From Symbiodinium kawagutii (taxonomy: Eukaryota > Sar > Dinophyceae > Suessiales > Symbiodiniaceae): a stretch of 64,000 nt of DNA. Under the pieces are notes generated by a model. The model saw only the letters and a list, made by a program, of their open reading frames with translations. It was not told where the DNA came from and made no database searches. The stretch's first letter is position 1. Each line of letters begins with the position of its first letter. Shown here one piece after another: positions 10,114 to 23,900 of this stretch. A program made the position numbers and the translations under genes. The DNA lies in contig VSDK01028387.1 of NCBI GenBank assembly GCA_009767595.1, positions 124,001 to 188,000 of the forward strand, given 5' to 3'.

Positions 10114-13100
10114 GCCCGGGAGCCCGGTGGCGGGTCAGCGCAGCGTTTGGCTGCGGCTGGTTGTAGAATGGCAGTAATAATGGTTAATATTACTGGTTCA
10201 TGGGTGCTATTATCAAATAATGGTTGATTACAACCAGTAATAATGGTTATTATAACCAGCCGATGTTATTTGGTTTAAGAACCGCTAATGAGTGCAATAA
10301 TGGTTAATACTACTGGTTCATACAACCACTAACTATTATTAACCAGTATTTAATGGTTGCCAAACATGTTTAATACAACCATTTGAGGTTGGTAATAATA
10401 ATGGTTGGGGATCGTCAATCTTCATGGTTGATAGTACTGATTAACGAGTATGATAATGGTTGTTATGATACAATGGTGACTGATCAATATAATAATGGTT
10501 ATGATAGTGGTTGTCACAATGGTTGCAATTATGGTTAATGATGCTTGTAATGGTTCAAGTAGTCATGGTCAAGACTCTGGTTTATGTTATCATCATGGTT
10601 TGAAGAATGTTTTAGTAATGTGTTTAGCAATTATCAAATATTATATTGTTTTTTTTTCGAATGCTTATGATAACGGTGATAGCGATTTTCATTGTTAATG
10701 GGAGATCCACTTGTCCATAAACCACCCCCAGTTTAAGCACAAAAGGATGTTGATTTGTCCCAAATATGGGCAGTTTATTGATGATGTGAATCCCTTAAAC
10801 TTAATGCCATTCATGAGTATAATTAGCTTAGAATGTTGCAATGTTTATCTTGTTTTTTCGAGCTCGCTATAGCTATGATGTCGGTGAATAAGCTGGCGGT
10901 TATGAGTTTGGTTTCTAGACACAGATCAATGATTCTTCAGAAGAGAAGTGTTAAGTATTGAGCTGGTTGAGAAGGAATCATGGATCAGTAACAAACACTT
11001 GACATTCCTGAACAATAAGCAACAATAATCAATTGATGTAGTTTATTCATTGACACTTAGGTGCAAAACTCAGGGCCTCGAAGTGTTGGGGGGGGTGCTT
11101 TTTTGGAGCAGCTCCTGGTAGAGCACCATCCCACTTTGAAGGAAAGGTGAAGAGCTGGCGTATCAGGTTTATGACTTGTGTTTTCACCAACTGGATGGCT
11201 TATACCCAGCAACTTAGGTTTTTAGTGTTTTTGGGATATGATTGATTTACCATATAACCACTACTTTTTTTAGCAAGGGATCTATAAGCCACCATCACCA
11301 AGGTTCGGTTGAATGATTGATGAACAAAAATGGCTATGGGTCAACATTAACCAACCAATAATGGGGGATAGTAACCAGCCATTTTATAGGGAAAACCATG
11401 GTTAATGATAGGTGAATGATTGATGAACAAAAATCACCAAGGTTTGGGTTGAATCATTGGCAGTAATGGTTTTGAATGATGGATATTCTTTCCCCCGGGG
11501 TTTGATTGGCTAACTATTTTTGAATTGTGTTTTCACCAAGGCTACTTCAGTCCAATCAGGGATCTATCCTAGAGGTGATTTGCAAAGTGATTGGCAGTTG
11601 GTGGCTATGACTAGCTGCCAAAAATCTAACCTGCAGGTGGTGATGGCAGAGCATCGGGATCAACGAATCATTTAAACACATCAATTCAAATCGTACAATC
11701 AATTCTGACTCCGGTAGAACTCATAAACAATATCGTTGGTCCTGGTTTACCTCACAGCTTTTATGATTTTTCTCCGCATCTCAGCCTAGCGAGACATAGG
11801 GAGAAATGTGAGGTTCACAATGGTTCATAATGAGTGGTCGAATCCTTTGTGGGGATGTTCACCTACCAATCTGCTCGTGCCCACATCCTACTGTGGATCT
11901 ACAACTTCACCTGGCACACATCCTGGCAGCGAGAGAACATTTGCGACCACCAGCTACTGAGTCAAAACTTGCTGAAAGAAATCTTAATTAACTGGGTGGA
12001 TTACAGCTATGAACTTAGCTTTTTAGCTTTTTTGGATTGATTTACCATATAACCACTGAAAGTTAGACTTTTAGCAAGGGATCTAACAGCCACCAAGTTA
12101 ATTCAATAGCATGTAACAGCTATGTAGATAACTGTAGCTATATACAGTAGTAACAGTTTTTCCTCCCAGACGCTTGATATATGTATGTCCATCTACAGAT
12201 CTATCTCTTTGTACACATATTTCCAGCCGTTTGTATACATACACCAAAACAGACCAACAACTGGAACCCCATCAGTTTTGGGGTTTGTTGGGTACTGACC
12301 AAGGCCTGAATCAACGAATCCTGTCATGTTACACTGTGTATTGCCATGTTGTACTCCTATCATTGCCGTTGTTGAGCGTCCCAGGCGCAGATTGCCAAAG
12401 GCCAGGCGGTTTTGGACAAGATCGAAGCCGCCTTGAAGAAGAAAGGCCTGGGGGAGTGCTGATGGTGGGCCGGTGGGGCCGCGAGGCCATGGCAGGGCGC
12501 CAGTCTCCAGCGCGCCTGGGATCCCTGGGTTCCACGCCGCCGGTTCGTCAACATGGCAGGTGCTGATTTGGACGACCTGAGTTCGCAGTACTTCTCGTTG
12601 ATCCCACACGACTTTGGCCCCTTGGGAGTCGCCGGCTGGTGATGGGTTGCCATGATATGAATGTGAACGATTAATGATGAGGATTACTAGGATATGGCCG
12701 GACATGTGGACACGTACTTGCATGTCTTATCCACACGTTTATGAGGTTTAAACATAAAATAGTTCTGGCATCAACAACATTACTGGTGTATAAGCCAATA
12801 AATGGTGGGCAATGGACATAAAAAGCTCTTAGGAATGAATCTTACTTAAGGTGCTGGAGATGACAAAAGCATGGATGTTGGAGCATGGATTGACTGGTCA
12901 ATTCTCAACCATGCAAACCATCCAGTTTGTTCAATTAGATAACCATCCCTCATCAGTCCTATTTCGAATCAATTGCTGAAAGCAGTGGAGCAGATATCCA
13001 TCTCTGCTCTTGTGGTGGACAGCACGGCAAAACAACGCTTTCGATACCTGCCCTGGGCATGTGACAACAATCATGAAAGAAACTGGCGCTGGTTTGTGTC

Positions 13101-14896
13101 ACCATTTGATTTGGATTGTTATTATTCGCGTTGTGATCCAAATGCCTTGAACAAATGGAACAAACGGCCTCAGTATTCTTTATACATGTGTGATCTTGTG
13201 CGTGTGTGTTTTTTCATAGTTGTTTTTTGTCTTCTGTTTTTTTTTGATGTTGTTTGCGTCGCTCTTTGAGTATTTGAGCAATGCTGCATATCAAGTAGAT
13301 CATTCCCTGGACGGGTCCTTTTTCAAGAATACCAGGTTTTCTACCCGAATACCTTTTCGTAACTCAACAGTCAAGATTCAACTAGTTCCAAATGACCAAT
13401 CTAATGATATTGAGCAGATATATACTTATAAAATAGACCTTCCTAAAATGATTATGTACATGAACCATTTACATACATGTGCCTGTGAGCCAACTCATTT
13501 CTGACCACTTCTTCCTCGCTGGAGCAGTGGCGACCAGCTCTCCTGGTGTCTTGTTTTTTTTTTGAGGTTGTTTATCCTGTGCTATGGTTACGAGTGAATC
13601 TCAAAGTTCATCCATGTCAAGCATCATCTACCAGCAAATAGAACCAGCGATTCTTGCGAACCCAAAGAGCGGATTATGAACCAAATGCCTCAACTCAGGC
13701 AATCAGGAGCCGGTCTGATCCGCTATTCTGGAAGCCACTGACTGTAACAATTTGCAGATGCGTAAGTATGTGGATGGTCAATGATTAATTACATGTTTTT
13801 CATGGAAGAGAAGAGGCAGGATTCACGGATTGACGGATTGAATCAAAATCACGATCATCTCATTGGCCATTCACATTGATAACTATTTTTGATGGATCTT
13901 TGTATCCATTAAAGAATCGATACGCACACTATAGCCGATTCAACAGGTGATGACACAGATAGTGTTAGTATGTGTTAGTATGTTCACATCATCAATCATG
14001 AGAACCTGAAAGGTGATGTGAACACATGTTGCGCTAGCCGTCAACGAACGAGGTCGGAAGCGACCGACCTCGATCAAGACCGCCGAACTGTTAGAGCAAC
14101 AGCAGGACGGCGGCCCTATTAGGGACCCTTGGTGCGGTACAGGGGCCCTTGACCTATAGCCACATGCTTAGGGTTCATCAAGACACAGACAGCTCATGGT
14201 TCTGGCAGACTTCTTGGTCTGGCAGTAGCGGGGAGCTCGGACCAGCCAGTTTGTAGATAAGTTGGGCATGGAAGCTCGCACCCAACCATCCAAAGACTAC
14301 ATTACACATGCGATCTTACCAGGGACAACCTTGCTTCGATTTTTTGACCACTCTGTTTTTGCGACATGTGCCAACATGTATTCACAATTGTATCGTGTTC
14401 AATGACATTGTATCTATGCACCCCGATGCTGGAACCATTCGCCCACTTGGGGAAAGAAACAAAACATGTTTAGTTGCACCCTGTAGCCGGTAGCAGTTCA
14501 CAAACCCCAGTCACTAGCCATGGCAACTCAGGTTCCCAGTAACACGATCCCTGGGGATGCTAATCTCACATCCAAGCAACTAGTGTTGGTTCTCCCCCCG
14601 CAGTTCATTGCTATTGACCATACTTATCCACTATAAACCATAGTTAGCCATAGAAAATCACATGGAGATGCCCTCACCTCCAGGGTAACCATGGTAAGGC
14701 ACTGGCGATGCGTTCACCTCCCAGCCTTCACGGTTCGTTGTGGCTTCGAAGGAGCTGCTGAAGTTCTATCTCCGGATGGGCTTCGAAGAGGTGGAGAGCA
14801 GTGCTGCCATGAGCCCCGTGGAGGGCGTGCCTTGGAGAACGGATCGTGGCTGAGAATGGCCACGAGAATGGGAAAGATGGGGGATATTAGGGGATA

Positions 14897-14931
<35 letters not shown>

Positions 14932-17900
14932 TATATACATGATTGTACGTGATAATGGCAATTCTAGAGTCACTCTAGTGGTTTTTTTGGGGGGGATAAT
15001 GAGAAATTAGGGGATGAACTTTGTGGCAAGTGATAGTGGATAATGGTGTGACATCAGGCTTATGGTTGAAGAATTTTTGTGGATAATGGTGTGACATCAC
15101 GCTTATGGTTCAAGAATTTTTGGTTGGTGGTTTTGTTTCTTTTTGGCTTTCGTCCATGGATAATAATCCACGAGAATGGTTGAACAACGTCTATTTAGTG
15201 GTTTCATATCTTTGTCGGTTTTGGCTGATGGCTTCTGAGACAACCACTACATCATCCACACGACGAGAACAAAAAAAGCAAGGACAACCAATGACCTGAA
15301 AGAAAAAAACATCACGATGACACGACAAGAATGGCCAACAACAGCGACGCAGAGTAACAATGTTCCAAACATAGCACTCAAGGCTGAAGGCAAAAATAGA
15401 GATATCGGGGGGTGGGATATCATGCCACTACATTGTCCAGCAACGTTGGAGCGTCTTGGGGACAACTCCAGATGGTTGATCGTCCATTTTCGATCACTGG
15501 GAGTACTATAGCAACGAAAGATAGTGCATAGAGGCATCCATATTGGGGAGTGGATCTTTCCAATAAAGGGTGTGTTATCTTTGGAATTGAACAGGGGAAC
15601 AGGATTCTCAAACGTGTCCAAATTCTTGAGGACTGACCATCTCGGTTTTACTTACTTGGGGACCAAATCTGAACCAACCATGAACCAACCGTAATGCCGC
15701 CGTTAACCAACTTTAATTCAACAGGAGTAAGCAACCATAGGCAACCATTGGCAAGCATATTCACCATTGTCATGAACCAACAATTGTCAACTCCTTGCCA
15801 TTAAGATCCATCAGCCAACTTAACAATGGTTGATTGAATACTTGACAAACATAGGTAAATATTTACATAAGATCATAAGGATATTTCTATATTTAACCAT
15901 CATCAGTGATTTTCTTCGATCTTCATACATTCGCCAACCAGTTGCCAACCCTACATTTAACTCTTCAATGGGCCATCAAACATTGATGATGGTTAAGACC
16001 TGGTGATTGTTAAGCGTTGGTGAATCTCTCATGTTTGATAGTTGATGTCAGTTGTTGAGTCAACCACCCTCAACCAACCAACATGAACCCTCCAGTGTTA
16101 GCTCATCATTACAATCACTGACCCACCATTGTTCATCATCCACCAAGCCTCAAACCCGCCATAGCTTTTGAAGTGCGAACTCTCAACCCACCCTTGACCA
16201 GGCCTTAATCCACCATTCACCAATCATTGACCAACCTTTACCACCCTTAATCCATCCTTTGAAGCATCATTCATCCACAGTGGTTCACCATTCCCCCAAG
16301 CCTTCACCAACCCTTAGCGGACGACCAGCCCATCATTGCCCCGGAAGTGCCAAGGTGATGGAGTTACCGGTGCCCTCCTCCCTGGACGATGCAGCACAGG
16401 CGGTGGTGAAGCATAAGGATGAGATCAAGGTGCCTCCGGGGTCACGGTGAAGGTCCTGTGCTTCAGCTGGGCACATGGTGGCTTCGTGATACGTTAAGGG
16501 GTTGAAGGGTTGCCAAGTGGTGGTGGAGCAAGGCTTGGTTGATGCGAATGGTGGGTGAAGGGTTGGGTTGATGGTTTATGATTGATGATCGAACTACAAT
16601 TGGAAGACAACTGCCGGGTTCGTGGGTGCTTCCTGGGTGGTGAAGGAACAGTATGATTGATAATGGTAGGCAATGGTTGGTTTCTGTTTGGATAGTCACT
16701 GGTCATGGTTCACCAAGCGTGCGTATTGGTTTGGCAGGAAGCGCCCATGTTGGTTGGTGATTACTGACGATCAGCGTTTAGGCATGACTGACAACAATTG
16801 CTACTGATTGATGATGGTTGCTACTGATTGATAACGGCTTATACAGACTCGCAATGAAGAATTACGATGATCACAGGACATGGTAGCCAGCAATCAAGAG
16901 GATATACCAACGAAAACACTTCGTCCATGAAAGGGTGAACTCCCCCCAATGGTTGCTGTCCCCAGTGCAAGAGGATCATACCTGGGAATGTTTATTACCA
17001 TCTTTGTCGGATATACGTAGTCCACATGGGCCACAACTACCGTGCGCCCTTAAAGCATTCCAATGTGAATAGTGAGCAGCTTTCTAAACTAAATATTTCA
17101 TCTTTAGTCTTTATTAATGATCTCCATGTTTCATGTTCAGAAATGTTGAGCGTATGACGACCCGCATTGTCATTAGCTCATTTCCAAAAATTGACTATGA
17201 ACCACGCCAAAGGTTCTACTTGACCTCTTAACCAATGTCCATTTTTACAGTGACACCCTCGTTTCCGTACCATCTCCCAGCTCCGTGCATCAGATGAGCA
17301 ACAAGAAGGGAGCGGAGTTGGCGAAGAAACAGGTCCGGAATGAGCTCAGAAACGTGTGCGTTTCGCATGCTTTCGCTGGTTGTCACGTGGTCCATACATG
17401 GGGGGCTTTTGCGCATAACACACTGGTTGGTGGTTTATTTTCCCTAGCAGTTATTTGCAAATGGTTGGTTGACTAAGATGTTTCATAGGGATGGTTCAAC
17501 CAATAACCAGATATAGATACAATATAGAATACTAATATAGATTCTATAGATATGTTTTTTCATGTTACGGTACGGTTGCTCATTGACTCACTTGGGTGAT
17601 AGCAGTTTACTACGGCACAGGCCCCTTGGCACAGCGTACCGGGGACCCATGACCCAGCAGGCACTGAGGGGTTGGCCTCAACTTGAGCCCATGAGAAGGC
17701 ACAACTTCACGACTTTGCTCGTGGTTCTGGTGGGATGAAGCCACAAAATCACCATCAGATCTTGGGTCAGATCATGGGTACCATCAGATCAAAATGTTTG
17801 ATGTACACAACAAAGCATTTGTTCAGTTTTAGTGGCCTGACGTGGTTGCTAAGAGGCAGTTTCCAGAGTTTTCACAGGGAATAGGATCAGAAAACTCAGT

Positions 17901-20900
17901 ATTTGGGAAACAATCCCCTGAAACTTCAAGGTCACCACGTTCAATCCAGGTAAACCATTTATGGTGGATTTCCCACCCAACCAGCTTCTATTTTGGCAGA
18001 GTGGAATTCGTTTTCAGGACCACATAGCCCACTTGCCAGTGAGCCCACTTGCAAGTGTTGGACCGTACTCCCGAAACAAACATGCCCTGAGCTAATAGCC
18101 AACGGTTACATGGGTGTTTCTCAAAATAGAAATGCCTCCAAATCACCTTCATTTTTTGATAATTTCTAACGATACCACAGCTTGGGGGGTTCCCTATGGC
18201 TTGAGGAACCGCCAAATGATGGGCCAAGAGTGGGTAAACGGTCCGTAAATAACATCATTGTTACCCACCAACCGATGTGTATAGACGCCGCGACGCCACT
18301 TGGAGGTGGGCAAGCCCCGACGGAAGATGACTGAAAAGGAGCGTGTTTTCTTATTGACAAGCTGTTTGTGGCGGCTGCGTGTTTCTTAACTGATAAATTA
18401 CCACTTAATGATGGTTAATGATGGTTGATGATGATGGTTGAAGATGTCCGTACAAGCTGTTTGTGGCGACTGTGAACGGTTTGTAGTGCCTCACTGTACT
18501 TAATCATACTTGGTAATGTAATGGATAAGTAGCCATAATTAGCCAATGGTGAAATGATGATTAATTCATGGTCAAGCAATGAATGGTTCACTGATGCTTC
18601 ACGACGGGCAATCGTAGCTCCTGTGCGATGATGATGGTTGATAATAAGGATTGAAATCCTAGCCATGCCATCGTTGGACTCATCCAACTGCCACTCTCCA
18701 TGGATCTATGATGATCTATGTCAACTTGACTTTGGGAGACAGTTGTGCAGTGATGTAAACAACGGCCTCGCCGTTCATGATTCATGATGTTTCCCTTAAG
18801 TAGTGACCATGTGTGTTGGAAGACAGCCACGAGATCGCTGTTGCACAATATTTGATGCTGTTGTGTTGCACAAGAGCCTTACGGTGCGAGCGCTAACAAA
18901 GGGTCTTGAAGGGTTTGTGGCAGGTCAGACAACATAAAAGAAAAAACACCTGGCAGTGGGTCAAAACCCTGCACCCCCGTGTCCCCATCATCAACCATTG
19001 TTTTCCTTATGATTGTTGGTTATTGTACTGGCTAGCTACTATTTGCTTTGGAGAGGTATAGATGGCGACCTTCCTGGCGAACTGGTCAGCGCACTGTGAA
19101 TTGATATGTACACACTCTTATATACACGCTACATGAAATGTTCCTACATATGAGTAAATCTATATGAAATGAATTGAAATGACACGTTTCAAATAGACAT
19201 TATCATTGCATTTGACCATATGTAAAGTTATTACGGGTTCAAAAACGCACGTGGTTGATTCTTATTCATTCACAAGTGTGATTACATTGTCGGAGAGTCA
19301 TATATACTCAGTGGATCTTGCTATTAGCTAACCTCCATCAACGGCTTGAACATTATTCTGTATGGTCAACAACACCCGTGAGTGATTCAGCGAAAGCCCA
19401 AGCAGTTGCAAAGGAGTACGCCGCCATCATGCTGTACACCAGCAACGCCATCTACAAAGATCTGAACCAAGCACTGCGGGACAACAACCGCAGTAAAGTC
19501 AAGAAGTGCCCCGGGGCTGGAAACAAAGCTCGCCATTTTGGTGAAAACCCAGGTTGATCATGGTTGATCTAGAAGGAAACTACATGAAACTACCATGCCT
19601 AGCCACTGCCATGCCTAGCCAAGTTGCCTTGGGAGGTACTTCAGGTTTTTTTTCATATCTAAAAAATATAAAAAAACCTGAATGACTAGTGACTACCATG
19701 CCTGGCCATGCCTTGGGAGGTACTTCAAATACCTTCGCCTTTTCTTCGAGTCCATGGATGCTCTGCCCAAGCAAAAGCGCCGGGGACCTCAGATGCGGAC
19801 TCACAAGGGTGGGCGTGTAACAGTTGATCCCGGGAAGTACTGTGCAGTGGCTATCAATGGCTCATTAATGGGGGTACAACCAGATCAACCAACATGGCTA
19901 GTAGTCAAAATAGTGCATTAGTGGTGATTTACACATGGTGAATATCATAGTGGCTATCAACTTTTTATTAATCAGATCAACCAACACATTATGGTTTGAA
20001 ATTGAAATGAGTACACTACGGCAACGACCTGACGACTTAGCCAAGTTGACTGATCAAAATCGGTTTAACCAGCGGCATGTGTACACAGCATACATAGCAA
20101 CCGAGGCATAATGATTGCAGAACAATCACTTGTTTGATATGACATCTAACTACAGCATACTACAACAGCTTCCTGGTTACACCTTTCTCACTTGTTTGTA
20201 CCAACAACTCGTGTAGCTCGAATGGTTCGATTGCCATTGGGTAATCACAGTGCCGCAGTTGCCCCCATGGAATCGGCAGAATTGTTTGGTGATTTGACTG
20301 CGAGTTGAGGATGCACCCTGTTAGTTTGGATCCAGCATGGAGGATGGTCGCAGTGTCCTGAACATTCCCAGGTACCCACCGTTGAATAGAACCAATCCTC
20401 AAGAAGTACAAAAAAATGCACCCTATGGAAGCCCTATATAAATCATACACTTCTCACCTGTTGAATAAATCCAAAATAATACACCCAACATTAGCATATC
20501 CATGCACCCAACGTGGGGAGGCTCCAGGGAATGAGCATCTCTTTTGTAGAGGCCAGCTATTCGGATTTGGGCTTGGGAACAAAGCTATGGCCGCTGTATT
20601 GTTGGTGATACTTGTTTATCAACCACCGTTGAAGGACCAACCAACTAACCAACCACAACAACCACAACCAGCTATATCCAAGCACAACCTCGTCCAACAA
20701 CAGCCATTCCAACCAGCTTCTCCACTGTTGGCTTCTTTCTCGAGGCAAGTTGTGGCGCGGCTTGTCCGTGGATTTGCACAAGAACCCGCAGTGCCTGGGC
20801 TTTTGACCAAACTGAGTGTCAATAGTTGAAGTTATTTATACCATTAGAGTCAGTTAGGCCATCATCATCACCACCATTGGCTGATGAAATTCTCCATCAC

Positions 20901-23900
20901 ATCAAACTGACATAATGTAAATGAAGGCCTTTTAACAAAACACTTGATTAATTTATCATCAAGGGCTTAAATGGTCGAAATCTGCGCATGTTGATGATTT
21001 GTACCATGTTTCATACTATACAAATCATTGATCTATTGATGATTGATTGCTACAAAATCACTAAATCACCGAAACTTGTACCATTCAAACAAACTCACCA
21101 GTGAAATCCCATGACTCCTTGGACTGCCGATATCCCGCTTGTTTGGGTCGCCCTGCCCCGCGGATGTGCCTGGCGTGGCGTCCAGGTATAAAGTGGGCGG
21201 CACCGTGGTGTGGTGGGGCATCTCCTCGTGCACATCCGTCGGGAAGCCCAGGATGCCGGGCCGAACGGTGGAATGGCCCCAGGGACTCCCAAGTGGGGAC
21301 TTCCCTACGGCTGGATGTGCACCTGGGGTTAGTGAAGCCATGGTTAGTTACGCACGAACAAAGGTAGCTGAACTAACCCCTAGAAACCATGGTTGGTGAC
21401 CACTTACTAAGTGGGGGTGCACATCCAAGCAGGGAGTCCAGCATCAACCATCATCAACCATCAACTTATGATGGTATGACAATGACGGCAGTAATTCGAG
21501 ATGTGGCATTTCGTAGTTTTTTGTGCACTGATGCATCTTTTAATTTAGCAGCTTTCCCTGTTATTACATGTTGATCCTGCCACCTGTGCTTGGGACAACA
21601 TTGTATAGGCGTCGACCTCGCCTAGCATCCAGGAAATCAACCATCAACAACCATCATCAACCATCAACAACCAGCAACAACCATCAGCAACATCATTTTC
21701 TACCATTCTTAGTCAACGGTGCGATTTCCACCAGCCTCAAGAACCATCATTGATGACCCATGATGAACGATGATCATGAATGATTCAGAGCCATCATTGA
21801 TGGTTGGAACCCTCGACAACCACCAGCAGTCAAAACAGGTGCACACGCGCAAGAACTGTTTTTTCGTCGCCAAAGGTCCAGGCCAGGGGTGTTTTTTGAG
21901 CGCCTGGTTTGCTGTGCACTCCCCTATTTACCTTTGGGAACTTGACTCATATGGATGCTGCGTCAAAAATCTCAGTCCAGCGTGCCCGAAGACATGCCAG
22001 CGCAGCTAAAAAAATGNNNNNNNNNNNNNNNNNNNNNNNNNNNNNNNNNNNNNNNNNNNNNNNNNNNNNNNNNNNNNNNNNNNNNNNNNNNNNNNNNNNN
22101 NNNNNNNNNNNNNNNNNNNNNNNNNNNNNNNNNNNNNNNNNNNNNNNNNNNNNNNNNNNNNNNNNNNNNNNNNNNNNNNNNNNNNNNNNNNNNNNNNNNN
22201 NNNNNNNNNNNNNNNNNNNNNNNNNNNNNNNNNNNNNNNNNNNNNNNNNNNNNNNNNNNNNNNNNNNNNNNNNNNNNNNNNNNNNNNNNNNNNNNNNNNN
22301 NNNNNNNNNNNNNNNNNNNNNNNNNNNNNNNNNNNNNNNNNNNNNNNNNNNNNNNNNNNNNNNNNNNNNNNNNNNNNNNNNNNNNNNNNNNNNNNNNNNN
22401 NNNNNNNNNNNNNNNNNNNNNNNNNNNNNNNNNNNNNNNNNNNNNNNNNNNNNNNNNNNNNNNNNNNNNNNNNNNNNNNNNNNNNNNNNNNNNNNNNNNN
22501 NNNNNNNNNNNNNNNNNNNNNNNNNNNNNNNNNNNNNNNNNNNNNNNNNNNNNNNNNNNNNNNNNNNNNNNNNNNNNNNNNNNNNNNNNNNNNNNNNNNN
22601 NNNNNNNNNNNNNNNNNNNNNNNNNNNNNNNNNNNNNNNNNNNNNNNNNNNNNNNNNNNNNNNNNNNNNNNNNNNNNNNNNNNNNNNNNNNNNNNNNNNN
22701 NNNNNNNNNNNNNNNNNNNNNNNNNNNNNNNNNNNNNNNNNNNCCCGGGGGGGAGCCCCCGCCATAGGTTGGCGGAGCCCGGCCTGGCCCTGGAGCACCG
22801 GGGGCAGCCATGTGCAGGAAGCACAAGACTAGCACCAACCATGTCAGCTTCGACCAAGCCATGGCACGGCCGATCCGGTTAGAACCCTGAGGGATACACA
22901 GCAAAACCCGGGCCAAAAAACAGCACTGGAGGAGACCCTCAGCAACAAAGAAAACGAATTCATCACGCAAAGGCACGGACTGTGGCGGAATCAAACCCAG
23001 AGCTTGTCACAAGCCAGGAGCAGACAAGTACGGTGAAACTTGCTGCGCCTGACAGTTGACTTAAAAATGGCACCCCTTATCACACGTTTTGACCAACCAG
23101 CGGACCGGAAGCCAATGAGGATAGCAACGGTCGCATCAAGCCAATCGGACACGGACAACATGCATTCATCAAGCCGAGCAAGTCTACCACACAGAAAACT
23201 ATAAGCGCAACCTTTGGGTGAGCTCCATGGCGGCGGGAGCGCCCACTTTTTGGGTTTCATGGACCAAGTCGCGCAACGAGCATGAAAGCAAAGGTCAAGC
23301 CAAGCCACCTTTTCGCCAGATTCACAAAGTTCAAAGTCAACAGTGTAGCAATGCCGAACAGCAGTGAAAAGGCAAGCAGCACAATACACGCCAGAAACCC
23401 ATAGCAGGTCGTCCACGTAGCGGCCACGCGCCACCTCAGAGTTCCAACAATTTGAAGTTGCAGTAAAGCCAAGTTCCCGGCGACGTCTGGGAGCACACTG
23501 CCATTGAAATTCCTCTTCACCAAGGACCAAGCTTGTAGCAACTTTACTCAAAACCCCGCCAATGGGGAGCCCTTTTAACCGAAACACAGACCGGCCCAAG
23601 GAAACATAACAAATAAAGAGACAAGCAGCAAAGGCGAGGAACAAGTCAGAAAAGGCAAACACCATGACGCCATGCAACTTACCGAGGGTAGAGCCACCAA
23701 GGAAGCCAGTACGTTTAGGACCAGTCAAAACACTCACGGTAACATGCCCATGCATTCTCACGCAACGCGACAAGCAACGTCTGGCCGCAGCAATGGCTTG
23801 CGGCGGCTGAACAGTTTCGAAAAACTGACCCGCATCAGCAGTAATAGCTACGCAAGTAGGCTTATCACAGCCGCAACGCCCACAATGCTGCAAACCATCA

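Larger units (their letters stand above)
17511..19413. other. Intron of the WGR gene
   Basis: No exon is recognised. It includes a family A element (18111-18214), a family B fragment (18953-19022) and degenerate gatgatggttgatgatgg tracts at 18400-18640. Confidence 0.45.

Noticed and set aside
12193-12723. 176-codon minus-strand frame
   Set aside because: It is antisense to the exons with QIAKGQAVLDKI and LSSQYFSLIPHDFG, which match the PARP regulatory domain; the antisense frame matches nothing.
14827-19413. Search for an H-Y-E PARP catalytic domain between the regulatory exons and the transferase exons
   Set aside because: No HGS, GIYFAD or YxEY-type motif was found in an exon-like island on the plus strand; only the two linker exons were seen.
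21159-21185. TGG CGT GGC GTC CAG just before the exon at 21186, reading WRGVQ
   Set aside because: It looks like the R motif but is out of frame with YKVGG and is superseded by KLWRGLSVDLHKNPQ in the exon 20745-20790, which joins in phase.
21909-22994. Several long open frames in both strands across 22017-22743
   Set aside because: They exist only because the assembly gap has no stop codons. Only the minus-strand piece outside the gap (22744-22862) is kept, with low confidence.
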